A stretch of 63,066 bases of DNA from Streptosporangiales bacterium. Its GTDB lineage: Bacteria > Actinomycetota > Actinomycetes > Streptosporangiales > Streptosporangiaceae. The translations under genes were made by a program, and so were the position numbers. This document shows positions 1 through 10,587 of the stretch, piece by piece; the first letter of the stretch is position 1; each line of letters starts with the position of its first letter. The notes beneath the pieces were generated by a model. It searched no databases and was not told the DNA's origin. It was given only the letters and a program-made list of their open reading frames with translations. Location of the stretch: the NCBI GenBank assembly GCA_009380095.1, contig WHSL01000005.1, positions 1-63,066 of the forward strand. Reading direction: 5' to 3'.

Positions 1-225
1 CTAGGGGAGGGGCTGCGGGCAGCCCTGCGCGGGCTCGATCTCGCCCGGATCGGGCTCGTCGGCCGGCCGTCCCTCTTCCTCCGTGAGGCCGGACGCCCGT
101 TCCCCCGGGCCCGTGAGCCCGAGACCCTCGATGGCGGCCCGCAGCCGCCTGAGGGTCTCGTCACCGCCGTTCGGCGGATCCACGTGTGGTTGCACGTGCC
201 CAAGCTTGGATGTATCTCGCGCCAT
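1..225 (-). CDS. small hypothetical protein (74 aa)
   Basis: Unrecognised small, acidic, Pro/Gly-rich hydrophilic protein starting MARDTSKLGH and ending at a TAG at the very edge of the window. The ATG at 225 is chosen because a purine-rich ribosome site (GGGGGTGACT) lies directly upstream; the longer reading frame upstream has no such site. The middle (ETLRRLRAAIEGL) should be a short amphipathic helix and the rest is probably disordered. There is no signal peptide, membrane segment or cysteine pair. It is transcribed away from the DUF998 gene, so the operator at 313-356 may serve both genes. Function unknown. Confidence 0.55.
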   Translation of the reverse strand: MARDTSKLGHVQPHVDPPNGGDETLRRLRAAIEGLGLTGPGERASGLTEEEGRPADEPDPGEIEPAQGCPQPLP

Positions 226-312
226 AGTCACCCCCTGGCCGCAAAAGGTTGTCTGCTCAGGGTGATCGGCACTTTTGTGTCCGTTCTGCGCCTGCGGCGG
301 CCCATCCCGTCT

Positions 313-356
313 GTCAATTGAACTTGACGCGGATTCGGGCGTCAACTTACATTGAC
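313..356. promoter_or_regulatory. Symmetric four-half-site operator over a promoter
   Basis: The site contains GTCAA-N6-TTGAC at 313-328 and again at 341-356. The two halves are inverted copies: GTCAATTGAACTTGACGC matches the reverse complement of 339-356 at 15 of 18 positions, all symmetric about 334.5. A plausible promoter lies inside: -35 TTGACG at 324-329 and -10 TACATT at 348-353, spacing 18. A dimeric or tetrameric repressor bound here would cover both promoter boxes of the DUF998 gene. The cognate regulator is not visible in the window. Confidence 0.6.
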
Positions 357-380
357 GGGGTCGGTGTACGAGGAGGGACG

Positions 381-1109
381 ATGGTGACCAAGTTGACGGC
401 CATGGCCGAGGCTCCTCAGCCGCCGCTCAGGCCCACGGGCAAGCGGCTCTTGCTCTGCGGGCTCGTCGCCGGGCCGCTGTTCACGGTGGCGTACCTGATC
501 GAAGGGGCCACGCGGGCGGACTACGACCCGATGCGGGACCCGGTGAGCTCGCTCGCGCTGGGGCCGTACGGCTGGACGCAGGTGATCAACTTCCTGGTGG
601 CGGGGGTGCTGATGGTCGCCTTCGCCGTGGGGGTGCGACGCGAGCTGCGTGCCCGCGACCGGCGGTCGTTCTTCGGGCCGGTGCTGCTCGGCCTGTTCGG
701 GGTCGGCCTGATCGGCGCGGGCCTCTTCCTCACCGACCCGGTGAGCGGCTATCCGCCGGGGACCGCGCACGAGCTGCGGTACACCTGGCACGGCGCGCTG
801 CATGACGGCCTGTCCATGCTCGTCTTCCTGGGCTTCCCGATCGCCTGCCTCGTCTTCGCCCGCCGGTTCCTCGGCTGGCGCCAGTGGGCCTGGGCGGCGT
901 ACTCCGCGCTGAGCGCGGTGGTCTTCCTCGTGCTGTTCGTGCTGGCCGGCTCGGGCTTCGCGCAGGAGCCCGGGTACGTGGACGTGGGCGGCCTGATGCA
1001 GCGGCTGTGCATCAGCGTGGCCTGGCTGTGGATCACGCTGTTCGCGGTCCACCTGATCCGCACGCGGCCACTCCAGCCCTGCGGCCGGCCGCCCGGTCAC
1101 CCGGGCTGA
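381..1109 (+). CDS. DUF998 family integral membrane protein
   Basis: A 242-residue membrane protein resembling the DUF998 family. About six hydrophobic segments are visible, with the family-like 'DPVSSLALGPYGW' loop after the first and a later 'FLTDPVSGYPPG' stretch. The ATG at 381 follows AGGAGG at 371-376; a longer upstream reading lacks a ribosome site and would run through the operator. DUF998 proteins have no established biochemical role, though they often sit beside or under TetR-like repressors, which fits the palindromic operator upstream. It is monocistronic here: the next feature is a relic on the other strand. Confidence 0.8.
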   Translation: MVTKLTAMAEAPQPPLRPTGKRLLLCGLVAGPLFTVAYLIEGATRADYDPMRDPVSSLALGPYGWTQVINFLVAGVLMVAFAVGVRRELRARDRRSFFGPVLLGLFGVGLIGAGLFLTDPVSGYPPGTAHELRYTWHGALHDGLSMLVFLGFPIACLVFARRFLGWRQWAWAAYSALSAVVFLVLFVLAGSGFAQEPGYVDVGGLMQRLCISVAWLWITLFAVHLIRTRPLQPCGRPPGHPG

Positions 1110-1144
1110 CCGAGGTCCGTGACTCGTCCGGTGCGTAGCAGCGG

Positions 1145-1345
1145 TCACCGCCGTCGTCGGCGGGCAGCGCGAGCTCCTCGTGCCAGGAGGGCGAGGAAGG
1201 CGTCCCGGTCGGTGACGTCGAGAGGTTCCACGGTGACCCGGCCGGCGAGGAACGACGGGACCTCGGTCCGGCGGTGCGCGGTCACGACCACCTCGTGTCC
1301 GAGGTCGAGGAGCGCGCGGGCGGTCACTCCGGGTGAGTGAGGGGT
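1145..1345 (-). pseudogene. NAD(P)-dependent epimerase/SDR fragment
   Basis: The minus strand encodes a short stretch of Rossmann-fold character: '[19 protein letters not shown]' followed by '[18 protein letters not shown]'. This resembles the first two beta-alpha units of extended SDR or epimerase proteins. The Gly-rich dinucleotide loop at the front and everything after about 70 residues are missing, and the tail becomes poly-Arg. I read it as a remnant truncated on both sides, not a functional small gene. Confidence 0.45.
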
Positions 1346-1446
1346 GTAATTCCGAGGCGGAACGTCACCGGGGCGCGCTACCGTGGAAGCGACCGAGACG
1401 ACCAAGGGTCACAGAGCAAGTCAGAGCAGGGGTACGTGAGCTTCAT

Positions 1447-1540
1447 GGAGATGGGCCGGCGAGCTAGTCGCGCCGAGCCGGGGAACGAGTCGTCGTTCTC
1501 GGCCCGGCTCGGCGTGTCGCGCCGACGTTCACCCATCTCT
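1447..1540 (+). promoter_or_regulatory. Highly structured RNA leader before the alaS-like pseudogene
   Basis: The 100 bases before the alaS-like start fold strongly on paper. A perfect 12-bp stem pairs 1471-1482 with 1503-1514. Its loop holds a 6-bp stem (1483-1488 with 1493-1498, tetraloop GTCG). An outer 8-bp helix pairs GAGATGGG (1448-1455) with CCCATCTC (1532-1539). The outer helix ends 15 nt before the ATG. No T-box consensus was seen, so it could be an unrecognised leader or simply a compact hairpin. Confidence 0.5.
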
Positions 1541-1545
1541 CGTGA

Positions 1546-3965
<2,420 letters not shown>

Positions 3966-4043
3966 CAACGCTGAACCGAAGGAGCCGCCGCAGGGTGGAA
4001 CCGGAGCCGCCGGAGTCGAGGCCGGCGGCTGCGGAGGGGCCGG

Positions 4044-4748
4044 TCAGATGCCGAAGGGGGGTGGGTAGTGGATGAGGCCGCTGGGGGCCGGGCGGGAGTC
4101 GTCCAGGACCAGGGCCATCATGGCCTCGTCCGGGACGTCCATGGGCGCGCGGATGCCGTAGCGCGAGGCCGGCACGAAGCCGAAGCGCGGGTAGTACTCG
4201 GGGTGGCCGAGCACCAGCACGAGCCGCTCGCCTTGTTCGCGGGCCGCGCGCAACGCCGCCTCGATGGCCGCCGAACCCGCCCCCGACCGCTGGTGCTCCG
4301 GCGCGACCGCACACGGGGCGAGCGCCAGTGCGGGAACCGGCCCCGGCGCGTCGCCCTCGTGCCCGTGTGGCGGCGCGTCGTCCACGTCGCCCAGCGGGGC
4401 CTGTGCCGGCGCGTCGTCCAACTCGCTCAGCGGGGCCTGCGGCGGCGCCACGTCGCTGAGGGGCGCGGGTGTCGGCCGGTCGCCTACGTGGCAGCGGGTG
4501 AGCAGGGCATGGGCGACGACGTGAGTGGGTTCCGACGGGTCGGCGGCGACGATGGAGAGGCCGGGGAGCCAGGCCGGGGAGGCGCGCAGCGCGTCGACCA
4601 GGTCGGCCTCCTCGGGCGTGGGGAACGCGGCGAGCTCGACCGCTCGGACGCCCGCGATGTCCTGCTCGGTCTCGGCGCGCGAGATCCCCGGTGCGTCATG
4701 GTGATCATTGTCCCGGTCACCTCCGCCGCCGGTTGTCACGCTCGGCAT
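4044..4748 (-). CDS. GNAT-family N-acetyltransferase with a repeat insertion
   Basis: The protein (about 234 aa) has a GNAT fold signature. The N-terminal 'DIAGVRAVELAAFPTPEEADLVDALR' is typical, and the acetyl-CoA loop is present as 'VAPEHQRSGAGSAAIEAAL'. The family motif 'GHPEYYPRFGF' follows, as in YhbS-like acetyltransferases. Between the N-terminal strands and the CoA loop there is an Ala/Pro/Asp-rich insert of about 45 residues made of imperfect repeats (APLSDVAPPQ, APLSELDDAPAQ, APLGDVDDAPPH), absent from ordinary members. The start is uncertain: ATG at 4748 overlaps the end of rsgA, GTG at 4739 is an alternative, and neither has a strong ribosome site. Translation is probably coupled to rsgA. 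Substrate unknown. Confidence 0.75.
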   Translation of the reverse strand: MPSVTTGGGGDRDNDHHDAPGISRAETEQDIAGVRAVELAAFPTPEEADLVDALRASPAWLPGLSIVAADPSEPTHVVAHALLTRCHVGDRPTPAPLSDVAPPQAPLSELDDAPAQAPLGDVDDAPPHGHEGDAPGPVPALALAPCAVAPEHQRSGAGSAAIEAALRAAREQGERLVLVLGHPEYYPRFGFVPASRYGIRAPMDVPDEAMMALVLDDSRPAPSGLIHYPPPFGI

Positions 4749-5781
4749 ACCGCTCACGCTGCGCCTTGACCCGCGCCTTCCACTCCTGCCGGATCTCGGC
4801 GCGCAGCCGCGCGTCCCGGCGGGACGCCGCCCACTGGCTCTCCCGCTGCAGTTTGCGATAGCTGGCGAGGCGCCGTTCGGGCAGCTCGCCGGAGTCGGTC
4901 GCGGCGAGCACGGCGCAGCCCGGCTCGGTCTCATGGCCGCAGTCGTTGAACCGGCACTCCGCGGCGAGCCCCTCGATGTCGGAGAAGACCTGCTGCAGGC
5001 CCTCCTCCGCGTCGAACAGGCCCACGCCGCGCAGCCCCGGAGTATCGATCAGCACGCCGCCGCCGGGCAGCGCGACGAGCTCGCGCCGCACCGTGGTGTG
5101 CCGGCCGCGCAGGTCGGAGGACCGGACCTCGCCGGTGGCGAGCGCGTCCTCGCCGAGCAGCGCGTTGCCGAGCGTCGACTTGCCGACACCGGACTGCCCG
5201 AGCAGCACCACCGTGCCGGTGAGCACGGCGGTCAGCGCATCGACGCCTTCGCCGGTGGTGACGCTGGTGGCGACGACGTCCACGCCGGGGATCTCGCCGG
5301 CCACCGTGGCCGCCTCGGTGGCGGCGTCGGCGGATCGGTCCGCCTTGGTCAGCACGACGACCGGCCGGGCGCCGCTCTCCCAGGCCAGCGCGAGCATGCG
5401 TTCGAGCCGGCCGGGGCTGGGCCGGTTGGTGAGCGCGGCGAGGATCGCCACGGTGTCCACGTTGGCGGCCAGGGCCTGGCCGAACGAGTGCCCGGACACC
5501 GAGGAGCGCACGATCACGCTGCGCCGGGCCAGCAGCTCCTCGACCTCCGGCGCCTCATCGAGCCGTACGGCGGTCCAGTCGCCGGTGGTGGGCGCCGCCG
5601 ATGGGTCAGCGGTACGGAACCGCGCCGTGCCGGCCCGTACGGTCCCGGAGGCGGTCACGACGTCACAGGCGCCGCGGTCGACCGCGGCGATGCGGCCGGG
5701 TACGCGCCGGGCGGCGTAATGGTCGGCGAAGGACGACTCACGTGCGTCGTCCCAGCCGTAAGCAGACAGGTCTGCCGACAT
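4717..5781 (-). CDS. rsgA: ribosome small subunit-dependent GTPase A (RsgA/YjeQ)
   Basis: This is a circularly permuted GTPase that assists late 30S ribosome assembly. The permuted motif order is clear: G4 TKAD at residues 145-148, G1/P-loop GQSGVGKST at 195-203, G3 DTPG at 246-249. The C-terminal zinc knuckle is C-x4-C-x-H-x5-C (residues 276-289), followed by a basic helical tail. The N-terminal part carries the expected OB-like domain. Length 354 aa is normal. ATG at 5781 has AAGGGA upstream. A 22-codon ORF sits 40 bp upstream on the same strand and the GNAT gene overlaps the 3' end, suggesting a small operon. Confidence 0.93.
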   Translation of the reverse strand: MSADLSAYGWDDARESSFADHYAARRVPGRIAAVDRGACDVVTASGTVRAGTARFRTADPSAAPTTGDWTAVRLDEAPEVEELLARRSVIVRSSVSGHSFGQALAANVDTVAILAALTNRPSPGRLERMLALAWESGARPVVVLTKADRSADAATEAATVAGEIPGVDVVATSVTTGEGVDALTAVLTGTVVLLGQSGVGKSTLGNALLGEDALATGEVRSSDLRGRHTTVRRELVALPGGGVLIDTPGLRGVGLFDAEEGLQQVFSDIEGLAAECRFNDCGHETEPGCAVLAATDSGELPERRLASYRKLQRESQWAASRRDARLRAEIRQEWKARVKAQRERYAERDNRRRR

Positions 5782-5821
5782 TGCTGAAGATCCCTTGGTG
5801 AGAGGGCCCGGCGAGCGTCGC

Positions 5822-5890
5822 TCAGCCGCAGGCCCGGAAGGTGAGGATGGACGCGAAGCCGCATGCGGCGGCCAGAACCTTGACGGCCAT
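5822..5890 (-). CDS. 22-residue leader-like ORF upstream of rsgA
   Basis: A 22-codon ORF begins with ATG at 5890, preceded by the excellent ribosome site GGGAGGTGACCACG. It starts MAVKVLAAACGFA and ends TFRACG. It is hydrophobic with two cysteines at positions 10 and 21. It ends 40 bp before the rsgA start on the same strand. The strong translation signal argues that it is expressed, perhaps as a leader peptide or a tiny membrane-associated peptide. No family recognised. Confidence 0.5.
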   Translation of the reverse strand: MAVKVLAAACGFASILTFRACG

Positions 5891-6024
5891 CGTGGTCACC
5901 TCCCAAGGGATCTCGTCGTGAGACGTCGCCCGACAGTCAAGCAGCCCGGCCCTGGCGGCGCATCTCATTTATCGGCCGCCTCATCGGGCCGCGCCACGGC
6001 CGCGGGTAGCGTCAAGGCGGTCCC

Positions 6025-6400
6025 TTGACCTTGTCCGCGACCCGGTGCGACCGCGGTCTCGTCCGGGAGAACAACGAGGACGTCGCTGGCCGGGCTCGGC
6101 ACGACGCTGACCGCGATGCACTGGTCGGGTTCCCGGCTGGCGCTGGTGCACATCGGGGACTCCCGGGCGTACGTGCTGCGCGACGGTGACCTGTTCCAGG
6201 TCACCCACGACCACTCGGTCGTCCAGTCGCTGATCGACGAGGGACGGCTCACCCCGGAGGAGGCCATGTCCCACCCGCAGCGGCTCGTCGACCTCGCCTA
6301 CGAGGGCGGCGGCCCGGACAACGTGACCTGCATCGTCGCCGACGTCGTGGACATGTCGGCGCGCACCGGAAACAGAATTCCGGAACCCGTTGCGCAATGA
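6025..6400 (+). pseudogene. PP2C-type Ser/Thr phosphatase relic
   Basis: Pieces of a bacterial PP2C phosphatase (Stp/PstP type) are recognisable. An N-terminal 'GLVRENNED' metal-site motif sits in one frame (start probably TTG 6025 with AAGG upstream). The next frame has 'GLGTTLTAM', 'LALVHIGDSRAYVLRDGDL' and 'QVTHDHSVVQSLIDEGRLT', then 'LAYEGGGPDNVTCIVADV'. The segment between RENNED and GLGTTLT, with the second metal-binding DGMGG motif, is deleted along with a frame change. The centre between 'SHPQR' and 'LVDLAYEGGGPDN' is missing too. It cannot encode an active phosphatase. Confidence 0.8.
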
Positions 6401-6487
6401 GGACCGAAGTGGTCCGCATATCCCCATAGCGTCGGAGACGTGCCGAGGGAAGCCCTTCCCCGGCCGTCATCGAGGGAGCGGATCAAC

Positions 6488-6853
6488 ATGGACTGGAAGC
6501 TCGAGCTCGTACAGGTGCCCGTCTCCGACGTGGACCGCGCGAAGGCCTTCTACGTGGACCAGGTCGGCTTCAAAGCCGACCACGACCACCGGGTCGACGA
6601 GGCGATCCGCTTCGTGCAGCTCACCCCGCCCGGGTCGGCCTGCTCGATCGCCATCGGGACGAGCCTCGGCGATGCCGGCGCCCCCGGCTCGGTCAAGGGT
6701 CTCCAGGTGGTGGTCGCGGACGTTGCGGCCGCCCGTACGGAGCTCACCGGGCGCGGTGTCGACGTCAGCGAGGTCGAGGAGTACCCGTGGGGGAAGTTCG
6801 TGTACTTCAGCGACCCCGACGGCAATGGCTGGGCGCTGCAGCAGATCGTCTGA
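6488..6853 (+). CDS. VOC/glyoxalase-like protein
   Basis: A 121-residue single-domain protein of the vicinal oxygen chelate superfamily. It opens with 'ELVQVPVSDVDRAKAFYVDQVGF' and closes with 'YFSDPDGNGWALQQIV', both characteristic of the glyoxalase/bleomycin-resistance fold. Members bind small molecules or catalyse metal-dependent reactions as dimers; the substrate cannot be told from sequence. ATG at 6488 follows GAGGGAG. It is convergent with the molybdenum hydroxylase gene, leaving only 18 bp between the stops. Confidence 0.85.
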   Translation: MDWKLELVQVPVSDVDRAKAFYVDQVGFKADHDHRVDEAIRFVQLTPPGSACSIAIGTSLGDAGAPGSVKGLQVVVADVAAARTELTGRGVDVSEVEEYPWGKFVYFSDPDGNGWALQQIV

Positions 6854-6871
6854 TCGGAGGCGGGTCCCCGG

Positions 6872-8992
6872 TCAGAGCGCTGCGGCGATGTGCTCGGGGG
6901 TGAGCGGGAGGTCGCGGACCCGTACCCCCAGCGCGTGGCCCAGCGCGTTCGCGATCGCGGCGGACGTGGGGCCGGTGGCGACCTCACCGGCCCCCAGGGG
7001 CGGCTCGTCCGGCCGGTCGGTGAGCACCACCTCGACGTCGGGGACCTCGGAGAACCGCAGGATCGGGTACGACTCCCAGGTCGTGCTCGTCACCCCCGCC
7101 CGGTCGAACCGGACGCGCTCCTTCAGCGTCCAGCTCGCGGCCTGTACGGCCCCGCCCTCCAGCTGGTTCCGCGCGCCGTCCGGGTTCACCACCATGCCGA
7201 GGTCCGCCGCGACGACGAGCCGCTCGACCCGTACCTCGTGCACCGCGGCGACGTCCGCGACGACCGCGCAGTAGCCGGACATGTTCTTGTAGCGGGCGAA
7301 CGCGATGCCCTGGCCGCGGGCCTGGTCCGGGTCGCCGCCGCGCCATCCGGCGTGCTCGGCGGCCGCCTCCAGCACCGCGCGGGCGCGCGGGTCCGTGAGG
7401 TGCCGCAGCCGGAACTCCACCGGGTCGGCGCCCGCGGCCTCCGCGAGCTCGTCCATGAACGACTCGATCGCGAAGACGTTGGGGTGCGCGCCCAGCGAGC
7501 GCAGCGACGAGGTGCGCAGCGGTGATTCGAGCAGCGTGTTGCCCACGATCCGCCGCGGAACGTCGTAGTACGGCACGGAGTTGCGGCCGGAACCGCCGAC
7601 TGCCAGCGGCTCGCGGTCCACGGCGACCCACGGCTGGTACGGCTCCGCCAGCACCGACGCCGAGACGAACGCGGACGAACCGGCGCCGGCGAACCCGGGG
7701 CGGCCCATGTATCCGTTGCTCCAGTGTTCGTGCCGCCAGTGCGTGATCCTGCCGTCGGCGTCGAGGTCGGCCTCGAGCTCCACGAGCGCCGCCGAGCCGA
7801 ACGGGGACCAGGCGAGCTCGTCCGCCCGCGACCACTGCAGGCGTACCGGCCGGCCCGGCGCGGCGCGGGCCAGCAGCGCCGCCTCGAACATCACGTCGTC
7901 GGCGCCGTTGTGGCCGTAGCAGCCCGGGCCGTCCAGGTGCCGTACGGTCACCCGGTCCGGGTCCAGCCCGAGCACCCGGGCGAGTTCGGCGCGGTGGGGA
8001 TAGATGCCCTGGGTGGAACCCCAGACCTGGAGGGTGTCGTCCTGCCAGAGGGCGATCGCGCAGGCCGGGCCGATGGAGGCGTGCGCCAGGTAGGGGCGGG
8101 TGTAGGCGGCCGTGAGGGTGCGTACGGTGCCGTCGGCGGGCCGGCCCTGTTCCTCCACCAAGCGGGTCTGGGCGGGGGCCGACCTCAGGTAGGCCGGGAG
8201 GTCGTCCTCGTCGGGCAGCTCCGCACCCTTCTCCCAGCGGGCCGCCGCGCGCAGCCGGTCGGCGGCGATGAGGGCCTGTTCCTCGCGCTCGGCGAGTACG
8301 CCGAGGAAGCCGCCGTCGCGGACGACGGCCGTCACTTCGGGCATGGCGCGGACGGTTGTCTCGTCCAGCTCCGCGAGGACGGCGCCGGGGCCCGGCGGGC
8401 GGACGACCCGGGCGTGCAGGAGGTCCGGCGGGGCGTGGTCGGAGATGTACGCGGCGCCGCCCGAGACCTTCGCCGGCAGGTCGATGCGCGGGACGGGGGT
8501 GCCGATCAGCCGCCGGTCCGCGGGCGCCTTGGGCTGCGCCTCCCCGGTGGCGTCCCGGTCCAGCAACCCCGGCTTGACCAGCTCCCAGTACGTGACGCCC
8601 GCACCACCGCCAGCGGCCTCGACGGTCCCGTCACGCACCGTCCAGCCACGATCCCCAGAGTCATCGCTCGGGGTCAGATGGCGCGCGGCTTCGGCGAGGA
8701 GGATGGCGCGTATCTCGGCGCAGACCTGGCGGAGCGCCTGGCCGCTGTGCTGGATGGAGAAGCTGCCCGCGGTGTAGCCCTCGTTCGGCCCGGTGGGGGC
8801 GGCGGCCGGAACCATCCTGACCCGGGTGAGCTCGACGTCGAGCTCGTCCGCCACGATCTGAGCCAGCGCGGAGACGATGCCCTGTCCGAGCTCCACCTTC
8901 CCCGGCGTCACGGTGACGACGCCCGGCTCGTCGAGCCGTACCCACTGGGACAGCCGCGGGTTGGCCCGCAGGGTCTGCGGCAGTTCGTTCAC
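6872..8992 (-). CDS. molybdopterin-binding hydroxylase subunit (IorB/xanthine dehydrogenase family)
   Basis: A 706-residue large subunit of a molybdenum hydroxylase. It resembles isoquinoline 1-oxidoreductase beta and nicotinate dehydrogenase large chains: 'VTPGKVELGQGIVSALAQIVADELDVEL' near the N-terminus, 'VWGSTQGIYPHRAELARVLGLD' and 'GPGCYGHNGADDVMFEAALLAR' in the middle, and a terminal 'GAGEVATGPTSAAIANALGHALG'. The GTG start at 8992 overlaps the stop of the 2Fe-2S gene as GTGA, so translation is coupled. These enzymes hydroxylate N-heterocycles or aldehydes using Mo-cytosine/pterin cofactor, with electrons leaving through the ferredoxin subunit. There is no FAD subunit, as in the two-component Ior type. 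Substrate unknown. Confidence 0.88.
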   Translation of the reverse strand: MNELPQTLRANPRLSQWVRLDEPGVVTVTPGKVELGQGIVSALAQIVADELDVELTRVRMVPAAAPTGPNEGYTAGSFSIQHSGQALRQVCAEIRAILLAEAARHLTPSDDSGDRGWTVRDGTVEAAGGGAGVTYWELVKPGLLDRDATGEAQPKAPADRRLIGTPVPRIDLPAKVSGGAAYISDHAPPDLLHARVVRPPGPGAVLAELDETTVRAMPEVTAVVRDGGFLGVLAEREEQALIAADRLRAAARWEKGAELPDEDDLPAYLRSAPAQTRLVEEQGRPADGTVRTLTAAYTRPYLAHASIGPACAIALWQDDTLQVWGSTQGIYPHRAELARVLGLDPDRVTVRHLDGPGCYGHNGADDVMFEAALLARAAPGRPVRLQWSRADELAWSPFGSAALVELEADLDADGRITHWRHEHWSNGYMGRPGFAGAGSSAFVSASVLAEPYQPWVAVDREPLAVGGSGRNSVPYYDVPRRIVGNTLLESPLRTSSLRSLGAHPNVFAIESFMDELAEAAGADPVEFRLRHLTDPRARAVLEAAAEHAGWRGGDPDQARGQGIAFARYKNMSGYCAVVADVAAVHEVRVERLVVAADLGMVVNPDGARNQLEGGAVQAASWTLKERVRFDRAGVTSTTWESYPILRFSEVPDVEVVLTDRPDEPPLGAGEVATGPTSAAIANALGHALGVRVRDLPLTPEHIAAAL

Positions 8993-9468
8993 GACTCGCC
9001 TCCCCCGCCGCCCGCTCCGTTCTCGGCCGCGGCGCGTCGTATCGCGCGGAGCATCCGTGGCTGGGCGCCGCACCGGCAGAGGTTGCCGTCGAGCGCGGCG
9101 CGGATCCGCTCCTCGCTCGGGTCGGGTTCCTCGTTGAGCAGGCCGACCGCGCTGACCATGATCCCGGAGACGCAGATCCCGCACTGCGCGGCCTGCTCGT
9201 CGAGGAAGGCCCGCCGCAACGCCCCCGCCACCCCGTCCTCGGGCAGCCCCTCGACCGTGGTGATCTCCTTGCCCTCCACCGCCCACAGCGGCGTGTCACA
9301 CGAGGCCACCACCCGCCCGTCCACGAGCACATGACAGGCCCCACAGAGGTTCAACCCACACCCGAACCGCGTCCCGTACAACCCGAAGTCGTTCCGCAAC
9401 ACGTACAAAAGCGCCGTATCCGCCTCGGCCTCGACGCGCCGTACGCGCCCATTCACCCGCAGCTCCAC
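8989..9468 (-). CDS. (2Fe-2S)-binding subunit of the molybdenum hydroxylase
   Basis: A 159-residue small subunit with two iron-sulfur motifs: a plant ferredoxin-like 'CGLNLCGAC' with a following Cys in 'VASCDTP', and the C-terminal 'QCGICVSG...LCRCG' four-helix cluster. The N-terminal 'VELRVNGRVRRVEAEADTALLYVLR' is the usual beta-grasp start. GTG at 9468 is preferred by homology; ATG at 9501 would add 11 residues, and neither has a strong ribosome site. It is first in the operon with the large subunit and passes electrons from Mo to an external acceptor. Confidence 0.9.
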   Translation of the reverse strand: MELRVNGRVRRVEAEADTALLYVLRNDFGLYGTRFGCGLNLCGACHVLVDGRVVASCDTPLWAVEGKEITTVEGLPEDGVAGALRRAFLDEQAAQCGICVSGIMVSAVGLLNEEPDPSEERIRAALDGNLCRCGAQPRMLRAIRRAAAENGAGGGGGES

Positions 9469-9592
9469 CGTAGCGACGATAGACCTGCAATCTCTTTGCA
9501 TCCAGGTCGACGGTGCGGGGTCGCCGGAGGAGAAGCGGCCGGCGCTCCGCGCTCGCCCTGCGGCTCCGGCGGAGGGGTGAAAGGATCGGGGG

Positions 9593-10570
9593 GTGGAGTC
9601 CCCGGTGGGCGGGCGGATCGTGGCGTGGGATGTGCTGCGAGGGTTCGCCGTGGGCGGGATCGTTTTCGTGAACATTCCGCAGACGATGGGGATGTTGCCG
9701 CATGTCGGGGTGGCGCCCGAGGTGATGCGGTTGTTCGTGGTGGGGCGGTTCTATCCGATCTTCTTCCTGCTCTTCGGGCTGAGCTTCGGGATCTTTCTGG
9801 CGAGCGCGGCGCGGCGGACCGAGGAGCCGCGGGTGCCGATGGTGCGGCGGCTGGCGGCGCTCGCGGTGATCGGGGCGCTGCACCAGCTGCTGCAGCCGAA
9901 TGAGGTGCTGCTGCCGTTCGCGGTCGTCGGCCTCGTCGTGCTGTTGCCGCTGAGCTACGCGTCGTACGTGGTGAACGTCGCGGCCGGCCTGGGGCTCACG
10001 GTGGCGGGGCTCGCGCTGGGGATCGGCGGGTACGGGGTGCTGCCCGGGATCTTCGTGCTCGGGTTCGCGATGGCGCAGGGCGGGCTGCACCGTACGCTGC
10101 CGGCGCGCGTACGCACCCTGACCGTCGCGCTGCTCGTCGCGGCGGCGACCGCGGTCGCCTGCTACCTGATCATCGTGGGTGGCGCGCCGGAGGGGGTGGG
10201 GATCCGGCTGGGGCTGGTGTTCTCGCTGGCGATGTCCGCCGGGTACGCCTGCGCCGTGCTCCTGCTGCTGCGCACCGCGCTGCGGCCGGCCATGACCGCG
10301 GCGCTCGCGCCGATGGGGCGGATGGCGCTCACCAACTACCTCAGCGCGACGCTGATCTTCGTCCTGGCCGGGCCGGCGCTGGGGCTGCGCGGTTCCGCCG
10401 ACTTCGGCACGGCGGCGCTCCTCGCGGCGGCGATCGTGCTGGTCCAGCTGGTGTGGAGCGCACTGTGGATGCGGCGTTACCGGTACGGCCCCGCGGAGTG
10501 GGCCTGGCGCTGCATCACCTGGTGGCAACGCGTCCCGCTACGACGGCCTGACGCGGAACCGGCCGGCTGA
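9593..10570 (+). CDS. DUF418-like multi-pass membrane protein
   Basis: A 325-residue polytopic protein that begins 'RIVAWDVLRGFAVGGIVFVNI' and ends with the family-typical block 'ALAPMGRMALTNYLSATLIF' and 'RYRYGPAEWAWRCITWW'. These mark DUF418-type membrane proteins, related to acyltransferase-3-like folds. About nine hydrophobic segments are visible. GTG at 9593 is preceded by GGAGGGGTGAAAGGA. The role of the family is not settled. It converges on a frameshifted membrane gene. Confidence 0.82.
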   Translation: MESPVGGRIVAWDVLRGFAVGGIVFVNIPQTMGMLPHVGVAPEVMRLFVVGRFYPIFFLLFGLSFGIFLASAARRTEEPRVPMVRRLAALAVIGALHQLLQPNEVLLPFAVVGLVVLLPLSYASYVVNVAAGLGLTVAGLALGIGGYGVLPGIFVLGFAMAQGGLHRTLPARVRTLTVALLVAAATAVACYLIIVGGAPEGVGIRLGLVFSLAMSAGYACAVLLLLRTALRPAMTAALAPMGRMALTNYLSATLIFVLAGPALGLRGSADFGTAALLAAAIVLVQLVWSALWMRRYRYGPAEWAWRCITWWQRVPLRRPDAEPAG

Positions 10571-10587
10571 GCGGCGGCCGGTGGGGG

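Noticed and set aside
342-1148. Long minus-strand open frame opposite the DUF998 gene
   Set aside because: His/Arg/Gln-rich shadow of a real membrane gene; no ribosome site or domain.
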